A stretch of 55,341 nt of DNA, taken from contig JAFGFT010000050.1 of NCBI GenBank assembly GCA_016930935.1, forward strand, positions 1 through 55,341, written 5' to 3'. The position numbers and the translations under genes were made by a program. Position 1 is the first letter of the stretch; every line of letters begins with the position of its first letter. The DNA is from Dehalococcoidia bacterium (lineage in GTDB: Bacteria; Chloroflexota; Dehalococcoidia; GIF9; AB-539-J10). Shown piece after piece: positions 35,050 to 44,324 of this stretch. A model generated the notes under the pieces. That model had not been told where the DNA came from. It ran no database searches and saw only the letters and a list, made by a program, of their open reading frames with translations.

Positions 35050-36030
35050 CTAGAGAATCTCGTACGTGTTGATGACCGCTCCGCCCACGGCAAACTCCGG
35101 ACAATCAGGGGGAGCAGGGGTGGTGCCGTCCCAGTCCAGATGGACAGTACCGTGGTTTGAGAACTTGTGGAAGGATGTGGTCAGCACGACGCCGGCTCCA
35201 ATGTAGATGTCACCACACTCATCCTTGTTGTCGAGGTCAATGAGAACGGTAGCGCTGGTGCCGGTGGTGGCCACAAAAATATCGCCCGTTTCCACCTGCC
35301 CGTGGTACACGATGTCTGAGTGTTCGCCGTCGTCCAGCATGAGGTATATGTCCCCTGCAAGTGTGGAGTGGGCCAGCATATCTACGTTGCCGCCTGCGCA
35401 GATGTTACCTGTCACTGTTGTCTGCGCGTGTTGAGTGAAGTCGCCATGTACCGAGACATCGCCGTCGACGTCCGTCTGGGCGTTCATCGTGAAGTCGCCC
35501 GTGACTACTACATCTCCGGTGATTGAGTCGTGTGCCTGGAGTGAGCCATCGCCATCGACGAACACGTCTCCCTCATAGTCGCCGCCGGGGAGGCCCTCAT
35601 AGGCCCCTGGCGCCGCCCACACCTGCGAGAGCACGGTGGTTGTTCCGTAAGGACCTGTGGCGACCGAATCGATACGGTAGTAGTTGGAGCCAAGGGCTGG
35701 CAGTGGCTGGACCGTGACGGTCACGGTTGCTCTGTTGATTACGTACGGGTCGCGTGAGCCGGTCCCGTTAATCTCGTCCCAGTCCCAGTACATGTTGTCG
35801 ACATGCCCGTTGACGAGCCAGAAGAGACCTTCTTCAATGCCGGAGTCGGCAGCATAGAGCTCTTCCGCTCTGCTCTCTGTTGCCGTGCTGGCCTGGAGAC
35901 TCGTGTATCCGTGGCCGAGCGTAGGGGTGATGAGGAGCATTCCAATGGCAAGTAGCACCAGGATGAGAGGGAGGACTATCCCCTCTTCATTCTGTCGGAA
36001 CTTCCGAATAGTGCTTCTGATGATGTTCAT
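35050..36030 (-). CDS. PilX-like minor pilin with beta-helix domain
   Basis: This 326-residue protein begins with a basic stretch and one hydrophobic helix (EEGIVLPLILVLLAIGMLL), as in PilX-type accessory pilins, then a pilin-like region with AADSGIEEGLFW. From about residue 155 it turns into short repeats such as GDVVVTGDFTMNAQ, GDVSVHGDFTQHAQ and GNICAGGNVDMLAH, which predict a right-handed beta-helix or bactofilin-like solenoid. A role as pilus-tip adhesin is an inference. The ATG at 36030 was preferred to one at 36054. It is the last gene of the pilB-pilC-pilV-pilW run, after a 160-base gap holding a tandem ten-base repeat. Confidence 0.75.
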   Translation of the reverse strand: MNIIRSTIRKFRQNEEGIVLPLILVLLAIGMLLITPTLGHGYTSLQASTATESRAEELYAADSGIEEGLFWLVNGHVDNMYWDWDEINGTGSRDPYVINRATVTVTVQPLPALGSNYYRIDSVATGPYGTTTVLSQVWAAPGAYEGLPGGDYEGDVFVDGDGSLQAHDSITGDVVVTGDFTMNAQTDVDGDVSVHGDFTQHAQTTVTGNICAGGNVDMLAHSTLAGDIYLMLDDGEHSDIVYHGQVETGDIFVATTGTSATVLIDLDNKDECGDIYIGAGVVLTTSFHKFSNHGTVHLDWDGTTPAPPDCPEFAVGGAVINTYEIL

Positions 36031-36190
36031 GTGTGCCACTTCCCACTGCGTCACTCGTCTTGGCTATGCTACCACCCTTTTATTTGCAGGTATAACTCCC
36101 TCCGGGGGGCGAAGCAGGAAATTGGTACTCTCCCCGAAGGGAAATTGGTCCTGTATCGGTTCAGTATGGCCAGTGAAGGGGAAGCAGTCT

Positions 36191-36787
36191 CTATGTGGGT
36201 GGGGCATCCGACCGAGGCTTGGCTTCGAAAGTGCGAGTCGCCGTGTACTCGCGTGCCGTCGCGGCCACCGTCACGGTGAGGACTGTGCCGGAGTAAGTGC
36301 ATGAAGTGAGGGATGCGTCGATGTACTCGCCCACAATCGTTGTGGCAGTTGCGCCACCGTTGACTGCATCTCTTTGCAGGAGTTTGAGAGAGCTGGAAGG
36401 CGAGTCCACCATGGTATAGGTCACCGAGTTACTGGTCCCGTCAATGCTCTGCCATGCGAGTACCAGCGGGAATCCGGAAGGATTGACCAGGTTCGGCGAA
36501 ATAGCTTGTGAGGTGAGTGTATCCCGCGTTATCCAGTGCTCTACGGAGCGCACCTGTGTGATTGCGAGCTGTCCGTCGGTCGATTGTCGGCTTGCGTTCA
36601 GAAGTTGGAACGTCGCGCCAACCGCCGCCGCCCCCATCGCGCCTATTATGGCTATGGCGATGAGGAGTTCAATCAGAGTCAGTCCTGACTGGCTTCTCAG
36701 GGCAACTCTCGACCGAACCGAGGCACCGGCGACTGCCCTTCCCTGGAGGATGGTGAGACGCCGGTGGATGCTATCTGTCGACCTCAT
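36191..36787 (-). CDS. Minor prepilin, PilW-like
   Basis: This 198-residue prepilin has an unusually long 35-residue leader ending in QSG, then LTLIELLIAIAIIGAM with Glu+5 and a standard pilin helix. The globular part is rich in Thr, Ser and Val and lacks cysteine apart from one near SLTSCTYSG. It overlaps the pilV-like gene by 17 bases, so the two are translationally coupled. The position in the operon and features fit the initiating or tip pilins; exact name within PilW/PilJ types is not secure. Confidence 0.82.
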   Translation of the reverse strand: MRSTDSIHRRLTILQGRAVAGASVRSRVALRSQSGLTLIELLIAIAIIGAMGAAAVGATFQLLNASRQSTDGQLAITQVRSVEHWITRDTLTSQAISPNLVNPSGFPLVLAWQSIDGTSNSVTYTMVDSPSSSLKLLQRDAVNGGATATTIVGEYIDASLTSCTYSGTVLTVTVAATAREYTATRTFEAKPRSDAPPT

Positions 36788-37232
36788 AGTCCTCCATCGT
36801 GAAAATCACTTGGCCGTCGCGTCGTGCGACTGCCGTGATTGTGCGTATCCCTTCATCGGGACCTCCAGTGCCATCGAGGTCGATGTCGCTGACCCCCGCG
36901 ATGTCCACGGAGTACCCTTCGTACTCAGCGGGAAGAAGCGGTGGTGGTGATGTGGCCCACCATGACGGCGCCTGGGAGGTGCTTCTCTCTGTGGTGCTGA
37001 CCGAGTATGCCCAGTCGTTCTCCGAGTAGGGCTGATCTTTGATGTACTCAATCTCGCTCTTCACGAGAGTGAGTGTTGCCGACTTCTCTTCCGATATCCT
37101 TGCGGCCTGAAGCGCCGTGTACATCGCTCCGAGGAACGTTGTGGCAATCATTCCAAGCAGAGCGAGAGCGATAAGGACCTCTATGAGTATCTGGCCCTTC
37201 TCGTGCCGGCGCGTGGCCGTGATCTGCTTCAT
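36771..37232 (-). CDS. Minor prepilin, PilV-like
   Basis: This 153-residue prepilin begins MKQITATRRHEKG, with cleavage after Gly13 and the mature start QILIEVLIALALLG containing Glu+5. The globular part has an acidic stretch near DIDLDGTGGPDEG that may bind calcium. A longer frame begins at 37340, but its extra 36 residues are cysteine-rich and unlike a leader, so the ATG at 37232 is used; its ribosome-binding site is weak. It is 37 bases after pilC and overlaps the pilW-like gene. Confidence 0.82.
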   Translation of the reverse strand: MKQITATRRHEKGQILIEVLIALALLGMIATTFLGAMYTALQAARISEEKSATLTLVKSEIEYIKDQPYSENDWAYSVSTTERSTSQAPSWWATSPPPLLPAEYEGYSVDIAGVSDIDLDGTGGPDEGIRTITAVARRDGQVIFTMEDYEVDR

Positions 37233-37269
37233 CCGCCGCACATCGCCTTTCAAGGTTGCGCTCCTTCTA

Positions 37270-38481
37270 CTAGAAAGCAGCTCCAAATATCGAGTACATT
37301 GCAGACAGCATTGCAATGGCGATGAAGCCGACGATTCCACCGATGATGATGGTCATCGTGGGTGTCAGCATGGCAATCATCGCCTTGGTCTTCTCATCAG
37401 AGTCCGCTTCGTAGCTCTCTGCCACCGTCGTGAGCGTGTGGTCCAGGTTGCCTGTTTCTTCGCCGACGGCTGTCATCTGCACCATGAGCGGGAGGAACAG
37501 GTCGTTTCTCCTCATGGGGCCTGACAGTCCTGCCCCTGCAATCATGCCCTGTTGTACGTCAACGAATGCCTGCCGCATCGCCTTGTTGGTCGTGCCTTGT
37601 ATGATGAGGGTCATCGCATCCGGGAGTGGCAGACCGCTGCCATACAAAAGAGAGAGACTACGACTGCAGTTTGCCAGTTCGTTCAGTAGATTGATGCGTC
37701 CGATGCGGGGCATTGTGAGCATCAGTCGTGCCCACTGCATGCTTCCCGACGGCGTACGGGTGTAGATGAATCCCACTGCAACCACTATACCAGCCCCCAT
37801 CGCGACGAAGAATCCGTAGTTCTGCGTCCACTCCGTGAAGGCGAGCAGGGCACGAGTAGCGGCAGGGAGTTCTGCGTCAAAAGACGAGTACAGGCCCGTG
37901 AACGCCGGCAACACGTAGGTGACCATGATTGCGATGACCCCTATGGCTACGAGTATGACCACAAAGGGATAGGTCAATGCGTTCTTCACGCTCTTCCTGG
38001 TCACGTAGGCCCGTTCCAGATAGTCGGCTGCCCTTCTCAGGACAACTTCCAGCGTTCCTGTTCGCTCTCCTACTGCAACCAGTCGGTAGTACAGGGCAGA
38101 GAAGACCTTCTTGTGGTGGCTCATCGCTTCCGAAAGAGGCACTCCACCACGCACGTCTGATACCACGTCGGCGAGGACCTTCTTGAGATGCTTGTTGTCT
38201 GCCTGTGCTTCAAGGAGTTCCATGGATGTCACCACATCAGTGCCTGACTCAAGAAGCAAGGCAAGCTGCCGGGAGAACATGATGATTTCGAGGGGTTTGA
38301 TTCCCGACGTGAGTTCCATGGATAGCTTGTCAGACTGAAAAAGCGGCACCCGTTCTTTCAAGGTGAGAACGCTGTAGCCACTGTACGAAAGCATGTCGGC
38401 GGCGGCGCCTTCACTCGTTGCCGTCAACTTGCCTTTGACGACGGAGTTATCCTGTGTGCGTGCGACGTATTGATACTCCAT
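37270..38481 (-). CDS. pilC: Type IV pilus inner-membrane platform protein PilC
   Basis: This 403-residue protein is the integral membrane platform under the PilB motor. Both GspF domains are seen: LLLESGTDVVTSMELL with VRGGVPLSEAM in the first (about 60-180), and SLLYGSGLPLPDAM with MVQMTAVGEETGNLD in the second (about 260-385), with three membrane helices at about 162, 215 and 372. The start MEYQYVAR at 38481 lies ten bases after the PilB stop; an earlier in-frame ATG at 38511 overlaps pilB and is less likely. Confidence 0.94.
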   Translation of the reverse strand: MEYQYVARTQDNSVVKGKLTATSEGAAADMLSYSGYSVLTLKERVPLFQSDKLSMELTSGIKPLEIIMFSRQLALLLESGTDVVTSMELLEAQADNKHLKKVLADVVSDVRGGVPLSEAMSHHKKVFSALYYRLVAVGERTGTLEVVLRRAADYLERAYVTRKSVKNALTYPFVVILVAIGVIAIMVTYVLPAFTGLYSSFDAELPAATRALLAFTEWTQNYGFFVAMGAGIVVAVGFIYTRTPSGSMQWARLMLTMPRIGRINLLNELANCSRSLSLLYGSGLPLPDAMTLIIQGTTNKAMRQAFVDVQQGMIAGAGLSGPMRRNDLFLPLMVQMTAVGEETGNLDHTLTTVAESYEADSDEKTKAMIAMLTPTMTIIIGGIVGFIAIAMLSAMYSIFGAAF

Positions 38482-38491
38482 ATTCCCGGTC

Positions 38492-40822
38492 CTATTCGAT
38501 GAAGTACGCACTCTTGAGGACTTCTGCCGGAGTGGTGATGCCCTGCTTCACCTTCATCATGCCGTCCTTCATCAAGCTTATCATGCCATCTTCAATGGCT
38601 TGATTTCTGACCTCTGTCGTACTTGCGCCCTTCAGTATCATCATGCGCACTCTGTCACCGATCGGCATTACCTCGAACATCCCAATCCTGCCCTTGTATC
38701 CTGTATGGCCGCACAGGTCGCATCCTTCACCGTACACGAACTTCTGTCTGTGCTCTCCAGTCTCGTTGTGGTAGGCGAGTTGTTCCATCAGAGTGCCTTC
38801 TCTTTCTACCTTGCATTCGGGGCAGACCTTGCGTGCCATTCTCTGGGCAACCACTCCGATGACTGAAGATGAGACGAGAAACGGCTCTATCCCGAGGTCC
38901 AGGAGGCGGAAGACGACGCCCGTTGCGTCATTTGCATGGATGGAGGACAACACCAGATGTCCTGTGAGTGCGGACTGAACCGCGATACGGGCAGTCTCGC
39001 CGTCACGTATCTCTCCTACTAGAATGGTGTCAGGGTCCAGTCTCAGGATGGAACGCAGGCCACCGGCGAAGGTCAGTCCCGCCTTCGGATTGACTTGTAT
39101 CTGACTGATGCCATCGAAGCGGTACTCGACCGGGTCCTCAATGGTGATAATCTTGTGCGTTGCTTTCTCCATCTGGTTGATGGATGCGTAGAGCGTGGTC
39201 GTCTTGCCCGAGCCGGTAGGCCCACTGACCAGTATCATCCCGAAGGAGACCTTCAGCATGTTCTCGTACTGAGCCAGTGACTCTCTTGAGAAGCCGAGCT
39301 GAGGAAGGTCTATGAGCCCCAGTGACTTGTCGAGGAGTCGCATTACCGTGGCCTCGCCGTGAACGGTGGGGACGGTTGCGACGCGAACGTCTATCTCTCG
39401 CCCCTTGTTGTCGGTTGAGAACTGTCCGTCCTGAGGCCTGAGATGATCGGCGATGTTCATATCCGCAAGTATCTTGATGCGGGACGTGAGAGGGAGATGA
39501 ATCTTGAGTGGCAGGGACATGACCTCGTGAAGAGCGCCGTCCACACGGTAGCGAACCTGCAGCTTGTTCTCTTGAGGCTCAAGGTGGACGTCTGATGCAC
39601 GTGCCTTGGCTGCTTCATCAATGATGAGTCTCAGTGCACTCGCCACAGGTGTGTCTTTCGCGGCCTCTATGAGGGATTGTTCGTCGAGGCCCTGGTTTAC
39701 GCCCTCTATGCGCGATATCTGCTCTTCTATCTGCCCGAAGCCTCTGTAGTTCATGTCTATCGCGTCGCGCACCTCGCGCTGCGTCGAGGCGATAGGTTCG
39801 ATTCTCATCCTGCATTGAAGCCCGAGGGCTTCAAGCGCGAAGATATCGGACGGATTCGCCATTGCCACCTGTAGCGAGCCGTTCACGATGGCAATGGGGA
39901 CAACCTCGAACTTGCGGGCCATTGATTCTGGAATGAGGTTGAGCGCCTCGGGTTGGGGGCGCGTCTTGATAGTCCGCTTCTGGACAACTTTGCTGTCGAG
40001 AATGTGCTCGACAGCCGTCTGTAGTCCTCCCTCGAGCGGCGCCTCTACGTCAGGCTGTTCTTCACCCGGAGAGGTCATGGATACGGTCAGCACTCGAATC
40101 TGTTGAAGAGTCGCGAACTGTTGCGCCTCAGGCGTCAGGGGGCCACTCACAAGCAAGACTTTCTGCAGAATCCCTGCGTCGAATGACTTCGCATCGAAGA
40201 CTGATATCCGGCTGAGCGTGACGTTGTCTTCGTGAATCTCGTCGATGGCGATACGGTTGTTGATGATGCCATCATCGTACGTTGCTATCGCGTCAAAGAC
40301 GTATTCTGCCCCTGAACGTCCCGTGACACTGGCGTTTCTGCTGATGCTGTAGCCAAGTGTGGCCAGTGAACTTAACACGCGTGTGCGGTTGTCCCACTCG
40401 GTGATGCTCGTCGCCTCGGGGGATGTCGATGGAACCGGTGTGTCCAGCAATATCTCAAGGTCATTCTCGTTCAGGACGCGTACGCGCTGGTTCTGAGCGA
40501 ATCGCTCCGACACGCTATCAAGTCTGGGGAACGCCAGAAAGACCTTGTGCCTTATGCCGCAGTCGTAGCATATGTCGTCGAAGGAGAAGACCGCACTTAA
40601 TCCCAAATCACCTTCGTCGGCAACGTCAGCGCCTATCGCAATGGTGTACGTGGCAAACCCATCCTCACGTGTTGCCAGTCTGTCGAACACATGCACTGCG
40701 CCCGACCTTCCCGTGCGACTGGCTTCCTCTTCGTTCTGGCTGACGACATAGCCCTGCTGCGTGAGCCGGTCGGCGAACCGCTCGACGAGTTCCGCTACGT
40801 GAGGTACCTGCGTACGTGACAT
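38492..40822 (-). CDS. pilB: Type IV pilus extension ATPase PilB with duplicated N-terminal domain
   Basis: This 776-residue protein is the extension motor. The C-terminal ATPase is complete: Walker A GPTGSGKT (534-541), Walker B TILVGEIRD (about 599-607), and a zinc site Cys667, Cys670, Cys701, Cys704. Before it lies a PilB/MshE-type N-terminal fold (about 295-360). Unusually, residues 1-250 hold two copies of a further domain, each with TGRSG (37-41 and 167-171), then FD, a conserved DDG or EDG and hydrophobic strands, about 130 residues apart. This looks like a PD-(D/E)XK (Mrr-like) fold that has lost its catalytic E-x-K. Usual PilB length is about 560-580. Confidence 0.92.
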   Translation of the reverse strand: MSRTQVPHVAELVERFADRLTQQGYVVSQNEEEASRTGRSGAVHVFDRLATREDGFATYTIAIGADVADEGDLGLSAVFSFDDICYDCGIRHKVFLAFPRLDSVSERFAQNQRVRVLNENDLEILLDTPVPSTSPEATSITEWDNRTRVLSSLATLGYSISRNASVTGRSGAEYVFDAIATYDDGIINNRIAIDEIHEDNVTLSRISVFDAKSFDAGILQKVLLVSGPLTPEAQQFATLQQIRVLTVSMTSPGEEQPDVEAPLEGGLQTAVEHILDSKVVQKRTIKTRPQPEALNLIPESMARKFEVVPIAIVNGSLQVAMANPSDIFALEALGLQCRMRIEPIASTQREVRDAIDMNYRGFGQIEEQISRIEGVNQGLDEQSLIEAAKDTPVASALRLIIDEAAKARASDVHLEPQENKLQVRYRVDGALHEVMSLPLKIHLPLTSRIKILADMNIADHLRPQDGQFSTDNKGREIDVRVATVPTVHGEATVMRLLDKSLGLIDLPQLGFSRESLAQYENMLKVSFGMILVSGPTGSGKTTTLYASINQMEKATHKIITIEDPVEYRFDGISQIQVNPKAGLTFAGGLRSILRLDPDTILVGEIRDGETARIAVQSALTGHLVLSSIHANDATGVVFRLLDLGIEPFLVSSSVIGVVAQRMARKVCPECKVEREGTLMEQLAYHNETGEHRQKFVYGEGCDLCGHTGYKGRIGMFEVMPIGDRVRMMILKGASTTEVRNQAIEDGMISLMKDGMMKVKQGITTPAEVLKSAYFIE

Positions 40823-40828
40823 AGCGCT

Positions 40829-40855
40829 ATGTTAGCATAGGAATTGCGGTGTCAA
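40829..40855 (-). promoter_or_regulatory. Promoter of the pilB operon (leaderless type)
   Basis: On the minus strand TTGACA (40850-40855) and TAACAT (40829-40834) are 15 bases apart, and TAACAT ends six bases before the pilB ATG. The mRNA would be leaderless. It shares a 90-base gap with a divergent promoter. Confidence 0.5.
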
Positions 40856-40873
40856 CATCGATTGATGTCGCTA

Positions 40874-40902
40874 TTGACAAACGCTCCCGCTGACAAGACA
40901 AT
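40874..40902 (+). promoter_or_regulatory. Promoter of the BNR surface-protein gene (leaderless type)
   Basis: A perfect TTGACA (40874-40879) is followed after 17 bases by GACAAT (40897-40902), ten bases before the ATG at 40913. It diverges from the pilB promoter, so surface protein and pilus motor may be coregulated. Confidence 0.5.
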
Positions 40903-40912
40903 TAACATATCT

Positions 40913-43900
40913 ATGGCTAAGAGGCGGCTCTTCCCTTTGCTCCTGTGCCTCCTTGTCTTGTCGCCCTCTTTCGGTTCCATCGTCCTGTCACCCTCTATCG
41001 TTCGTGCTGACCGCGAGTCGTTGCTGTGGTCAACGGTGCGCACGCCGAGCGATGACGACTTCATGGTGGTCCCCCCGAGTGAGGTCAGTGTGCTCGTTCT
41101 TGGTTCTTCCACTATCTGGTACGCGGCCGATATCTCGAACGAAAAACTGTATTCGACGGTGGATGCAGGACTATCGTGGGAGGACGACATTCTGGCCGCC
41201 CTGCTTGATGCTGACCCCGAACCGGTGTTGCCTGTCTGGGATATCGCGGTTGCGCCTGATGACCCCGAATTCGTTGCGGTTGTGACAGGCAACTCGGACG
41301 GCATTCGCCAGGAGGTCTATGTCTCCGAGGATGGCGGTGAAACGTGGGTTTGTGCCCATCTCGCCAGCACAACGGGCTGGGATGTCACGCTGCAGGTGAG
41401 CGACATCGCGGTTTCCCCTCTCTACGGTGACGATGTTCGCGATATCGCTGTGTGTACCCGCAACCCTGCCGATGCGCTCGTTGCTGGAGATGTCTGGGTA
41501 ACTCATGCGGCGCTCCTCAGTGTGTGGGCGGCGCAGGATGTTGATGCCGGCGTTGGCATGGATGTGAGCTGTGTTGAGTTCTCTCCTGGCTATGCGTGGG
41601 ATGAGACCATTGTGTGCGTCGCCAGTGATGCCGATGATACGTATCTGTGGACCGGTTACCGCGACACGGATGACAACTCGACTCTATGGAATGTGACCAC
41701 TCCTGACTATTTCGAGATATCCGAACTCGATGAGGATTCTCCGTCTGAGAGTGAACTGACGTACTGTGAGCTGGTGCTGCCCCCTGACTATTCAGGAGAC
41801 ATGTCGTCAGGTCGCCAGGTGTATGTGACCTACGTCTCTGACACTGAATACGACGATGTCTACTGGGTGGACGACAATGAGGTGAACCGCCTCAATGCTG
41901 CCCGCGGCACTGACATGGAACTGGCCTCCGTGGCCTACTACAGGGGCACACTAATGGTTGGCGAGGTTGCCGCGTGCGCTATGCCTGAGTGTCCGCCGGG
42001 ACGTGCTGCTGTCTGGGTCTGTCTTGAGCCGGAGGCCAATTTTCCCCAATGGTATGAACCGGAGAAGAAGCCTTCGGGTGGCTACGGCACTGGCATTGCC
42101 AACGCCCACGTGTCTTTCACCCTGGACGGTAGATGGGCCATCTGTGCGACCAGCAGTAATGAAGTGGTGACTCCCGCAGACTGGGCAGACGCGAGCAAGT
42201 GGACGGGCAACGGCTCGGGAAACCCGGATGAGAGTGCCGTATCACGGAGTGACTCGGGATACAGCTACCTGTATTGGAATCAGATAAGCCTTATCGACAC
42301 GGATATTGAGAATCTGCGGGACTACTCTCTGTGGCTCGAGGGAGACCTGGATGAGGATGACGAAGGGAATGTGGTGTACCTCTCTTCCAGCGGTAGCGGT
42401 CTTGACAGTATCTGGCGAACGCGCGCAGCGCTGGTCGACGACCTTGGGTTGCGGTGGGAGCGCGTGGACTACACCCGTGAGGCGGGACATGACGACATAA
42501 TCATGCGCCGTACTCCTGCGGACAGCCCTGATGATGCCGTCTTCTACGCTATCCGTGACACCAGTTTCGCCTACAAGTCGCTTGATGAAGGCCGCAGCTG
42601 GGAGCTTGTCCGGGATTGCCCGAATATCACCGACCTCGCTATCGTGGATAGTGAGCGGCTCTACGTGCTTGATGACTACTACTTGAATATTGCTCAGTGG
42701 ACCAAGATACGCCGCTGGTACGTGTGGGAGTGGACCAGGGACATCGACACGGGACTCAAGTCAGGTTACTCACTCGCATATGACGGCGACACCCACGTAT
42801 TCGTGGGTGACAACGGTGACGAAGGTGAGATAGCACAGTCGACGGATGGAGGAGCGACGTTCGAGGTGCTTGACGCTTTGCCTGAACTGGGACCTGTGCA
42901 TATGGTGGTTGACGCCGATTTTGCGCGAAACAAGCTCCTGTATGCTGCAACGGAAAATGGGGCGAGTGCGGTCTACAGATGGGTGGTTGGTGGCAGCACT
43001 GAATGGGAGACGTTGAATCCTCCTGATTCCGGGTTTACCGGGATTGTGCACACGGCGGGCGTGCTCTACAGCACGTTCGGCGAGGGAGTGGACCGCACAC
43101 TGGTGCCTCGTGCTGACACGGTACTTACTATTGATTGGGATAGACTGACGGTAGGCCTCTCTTCCGGTGTTGATTTCAGGGCGAGTACGCTCAGGTCAAC
43201 GGAGTTGGAAGGAGTGGAACTGTGGTCCATCGATGTGCGCGAGTATGACTATGATGCAGAAGAGGGGTGTCTCTGGGTGTTCTGGGACTCGTTTGCGCGT
43301 CCGACACCATGGCCCACCTCACCGGCAATCGGCGAAGTGCTTCCATGTAATCCGTGCGCATGTGATGCCTGTCCATTCTGTTTCGAATGGAAAGAGCTTC
43401 CCAAAGCTGAGATATATGAGTTGTGGGTGGCGATGGATGAGCAGTTCCGCCACGTGCTCCTTCAGATAGATGGAATCGACCCCGTGTGCTGCGACGCACC
43501 GGGGCTCTGTTATTTCGAAATTCCGTACGACTTCGGATGCGGCGAGACGTACTACTGGCGAGTGAGGGCGACGGGAACGACGGAGGGCGAGGCGGTTCAC
43601 ACCCGCTGGTCCCCGTCTATGCACTTCATCGTTGCCGCGGGAACGACGGTCCACAGCATGCACATCGCGCCGCAGATTGATGCGCCGGAGCCGGGGGCCC
43701 AGAACATTGTCAGGACGGCAGGCTTCTCCTGGACGGGATTTCCTCCAACTACCGAATATGAGTTCGTCCTTGCAGAAGACGATGCATTCGAGTTCGTGGT
43801 CATACGAGAGGAGTTGGACAGGACGGCCTACGTGTATCCCGGGGAACTCGAATGGGGCACGACGTATTTCTGGCGGGTGAGGGCAGTTGAGCCGGCCCCT

Positions 43901-44110
43901 AGTGAATGGGCAATCGCCTCATTCTCAGTGATTGGGGCTCCACAAAAGGCTTTCTCACCAGAGCCATCCCCTCTTGCAGGTTTGTCTTCCGGCATGCCGA
44001 CAGACTCCATGTCGGTCTGGGTATGGCTGGTGATAGGGCTGCTGGCGCTTCTGAATGTGCTCATCATCGTCTGGATTTTCGTGAGTAGGCGGACGGATAG
44101 TCGCCGCTGA
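40913..44110 (+). CDS. Large BNR-repeat/FN3 surface protein with C-terminal membrane anchor
   Basis: This 1065-residue protein has a signal peptide (MAKRRLFPLLLCLL, cleavage near residue 30), a long region of beta-propeller-like BNR repeats (about 60-780, e.g. VYVSEDGGETWVCAHL, KSLDEGRSWELV, AQSTDGGATFEVL), two FN3-like modules (about 820-1010, each with YYWRVRA or YFWRVRA), and one membrane helix (about 1033-1056) with a basic tail. A cysteine cluster CNPCACDACPFC precedes the first FN3. The start is taken at 40913; longer frames begin at 40844 with TTG but lack a signal-like start. The same FN3-helix-tail plan ends the IPT surface protein. A glycan-binding or coat function is inference. Confidence 0.82.
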   Translation: MAKRRLFPLLLCLLVLSPSFGSIVLSPSIVRADRESLLWSTVRTPSDDDFMVVPPSEVSVLVLGSSTIWYAADISNEKLYSTVDAGLSWEDDILAALLDADPEPVLPVWDIAVAPDDPEFVAVVTGNSDGIRQEVYVSEDGGETWVCAHLASTTGWDVTLQVSDIAVSPLYGDDVRDIAVCTRNPADALVAGDVWVTHAALLSVWAAQDVDAGVGMDVSCVEFSPGYAWDETIVCVASDADDTYLWTGYRDTDDNSTLWNVTTPDYFEISELDEDSPSESELTYCELVLPPDYSGDMSSGRQVYVTYVSDTEYDDVYWVDDNEVNRLNAARGTDMELASVAYYRGTLMVGEVAACAMPECPPGRAAVWVCLEPEANFPQWYEPEKKPSGGYGTGIANAHVSFTLDGRWAICATSSNEVVTPADWADASKWTGNGSGNPDESAVSRSDSGYSYLYWNQISLIDTDIENLRDYSLWLEGDLDEDDEGNVVYLSSSGSGLDSIWRTRAALVDDLGLRWERVDYTREAGHDDIIMRRTPADSPDDAVFYAIRDTSFAYKSLDEGRSWELVRDCPNITDLAIVDSERLYVLDDYYLNIAQWTKIRRWYVWEWTRDIDTGLKSGYSLAYDGDTHVFVGDNGDEGEIAQSTDGGATFEVLDALPELGPVHMVVDADFARNKLLYAATENGASAVYRWVVGGSTEWETLNPPDSGFTGIVHTAGVLYSTFGEGVDRTLVPRADTVLTIDWDRLTVGLSSGVDFRASTLRSTELEGVELWSIDVREYDYDAEEGCLWVFWDSFARPTPWPTSPAIGEVLPCNPCACDACPFCFEWKELPKAEIYELWVAMDEQFRHVLLQIDGIDPVCCDAPGLCYFEIPYDFGCGETYYWRVRATGTTEGEAVHTRWSPSMHFIVAAGTTVHSMHIAPQIDAPEPGAQNIVRTAGFSWTGFPPTTEYEFVLAEDDAFEFVVIREELDRTAYVYPGELEWGTTYFWRVRAVEPAPSEWAIASFSVIGAPQKAFSPEPSPLAGLSSGMPTDSMSVWVWLVIGLLALLNVLIIVWIFVSRRTDSRR

Positions 44111-44122
44111 AGACGATCGTCT
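44111..44122. repeat. Palindrome AGACGATCGTCT (copy 1)
   Basis: This perfect 12-base palindrome lies directly after the surface-protein stop. A one-base variant (AGACGATAGTCT) occurs at 45109-45120. The pair brackets the two small regulator genes and could be operator sites or short hairpins. Confidence 0.4.
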
Positions 44123-44263
44123 CCTTCTGACTAAGCCTCGTTGCACGCCCGTTCACGCTGCCTTCTCATTTCCAGGATATGAACACGCGGAATCTCAGTG
44201 AGATTCGGACGTGTGCGGAAGATGTTCTTGAAGGAAAACCTGACGGAATAGAACTTTGTTCTA

Positions 44264-44291
44264 TTGACAAGCGGGTTGCGTATGGTAAAGT
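44264..44291 (+). promoter_or_regulatory. Promoter of the winged-helix regulator gene
   Basis: A perfect TTGACA (44264-44269) is followed after 16 bases by TAAAGT (44286-44291). The leader of about 27 bases before the ATG at 44325 has no ribosome-binding site. Confidence 0.55.
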
Positions 44292-44324
44292 GGTAGCCGT
44301 ACTTTAGTCACGTTCAGGCTCTGT

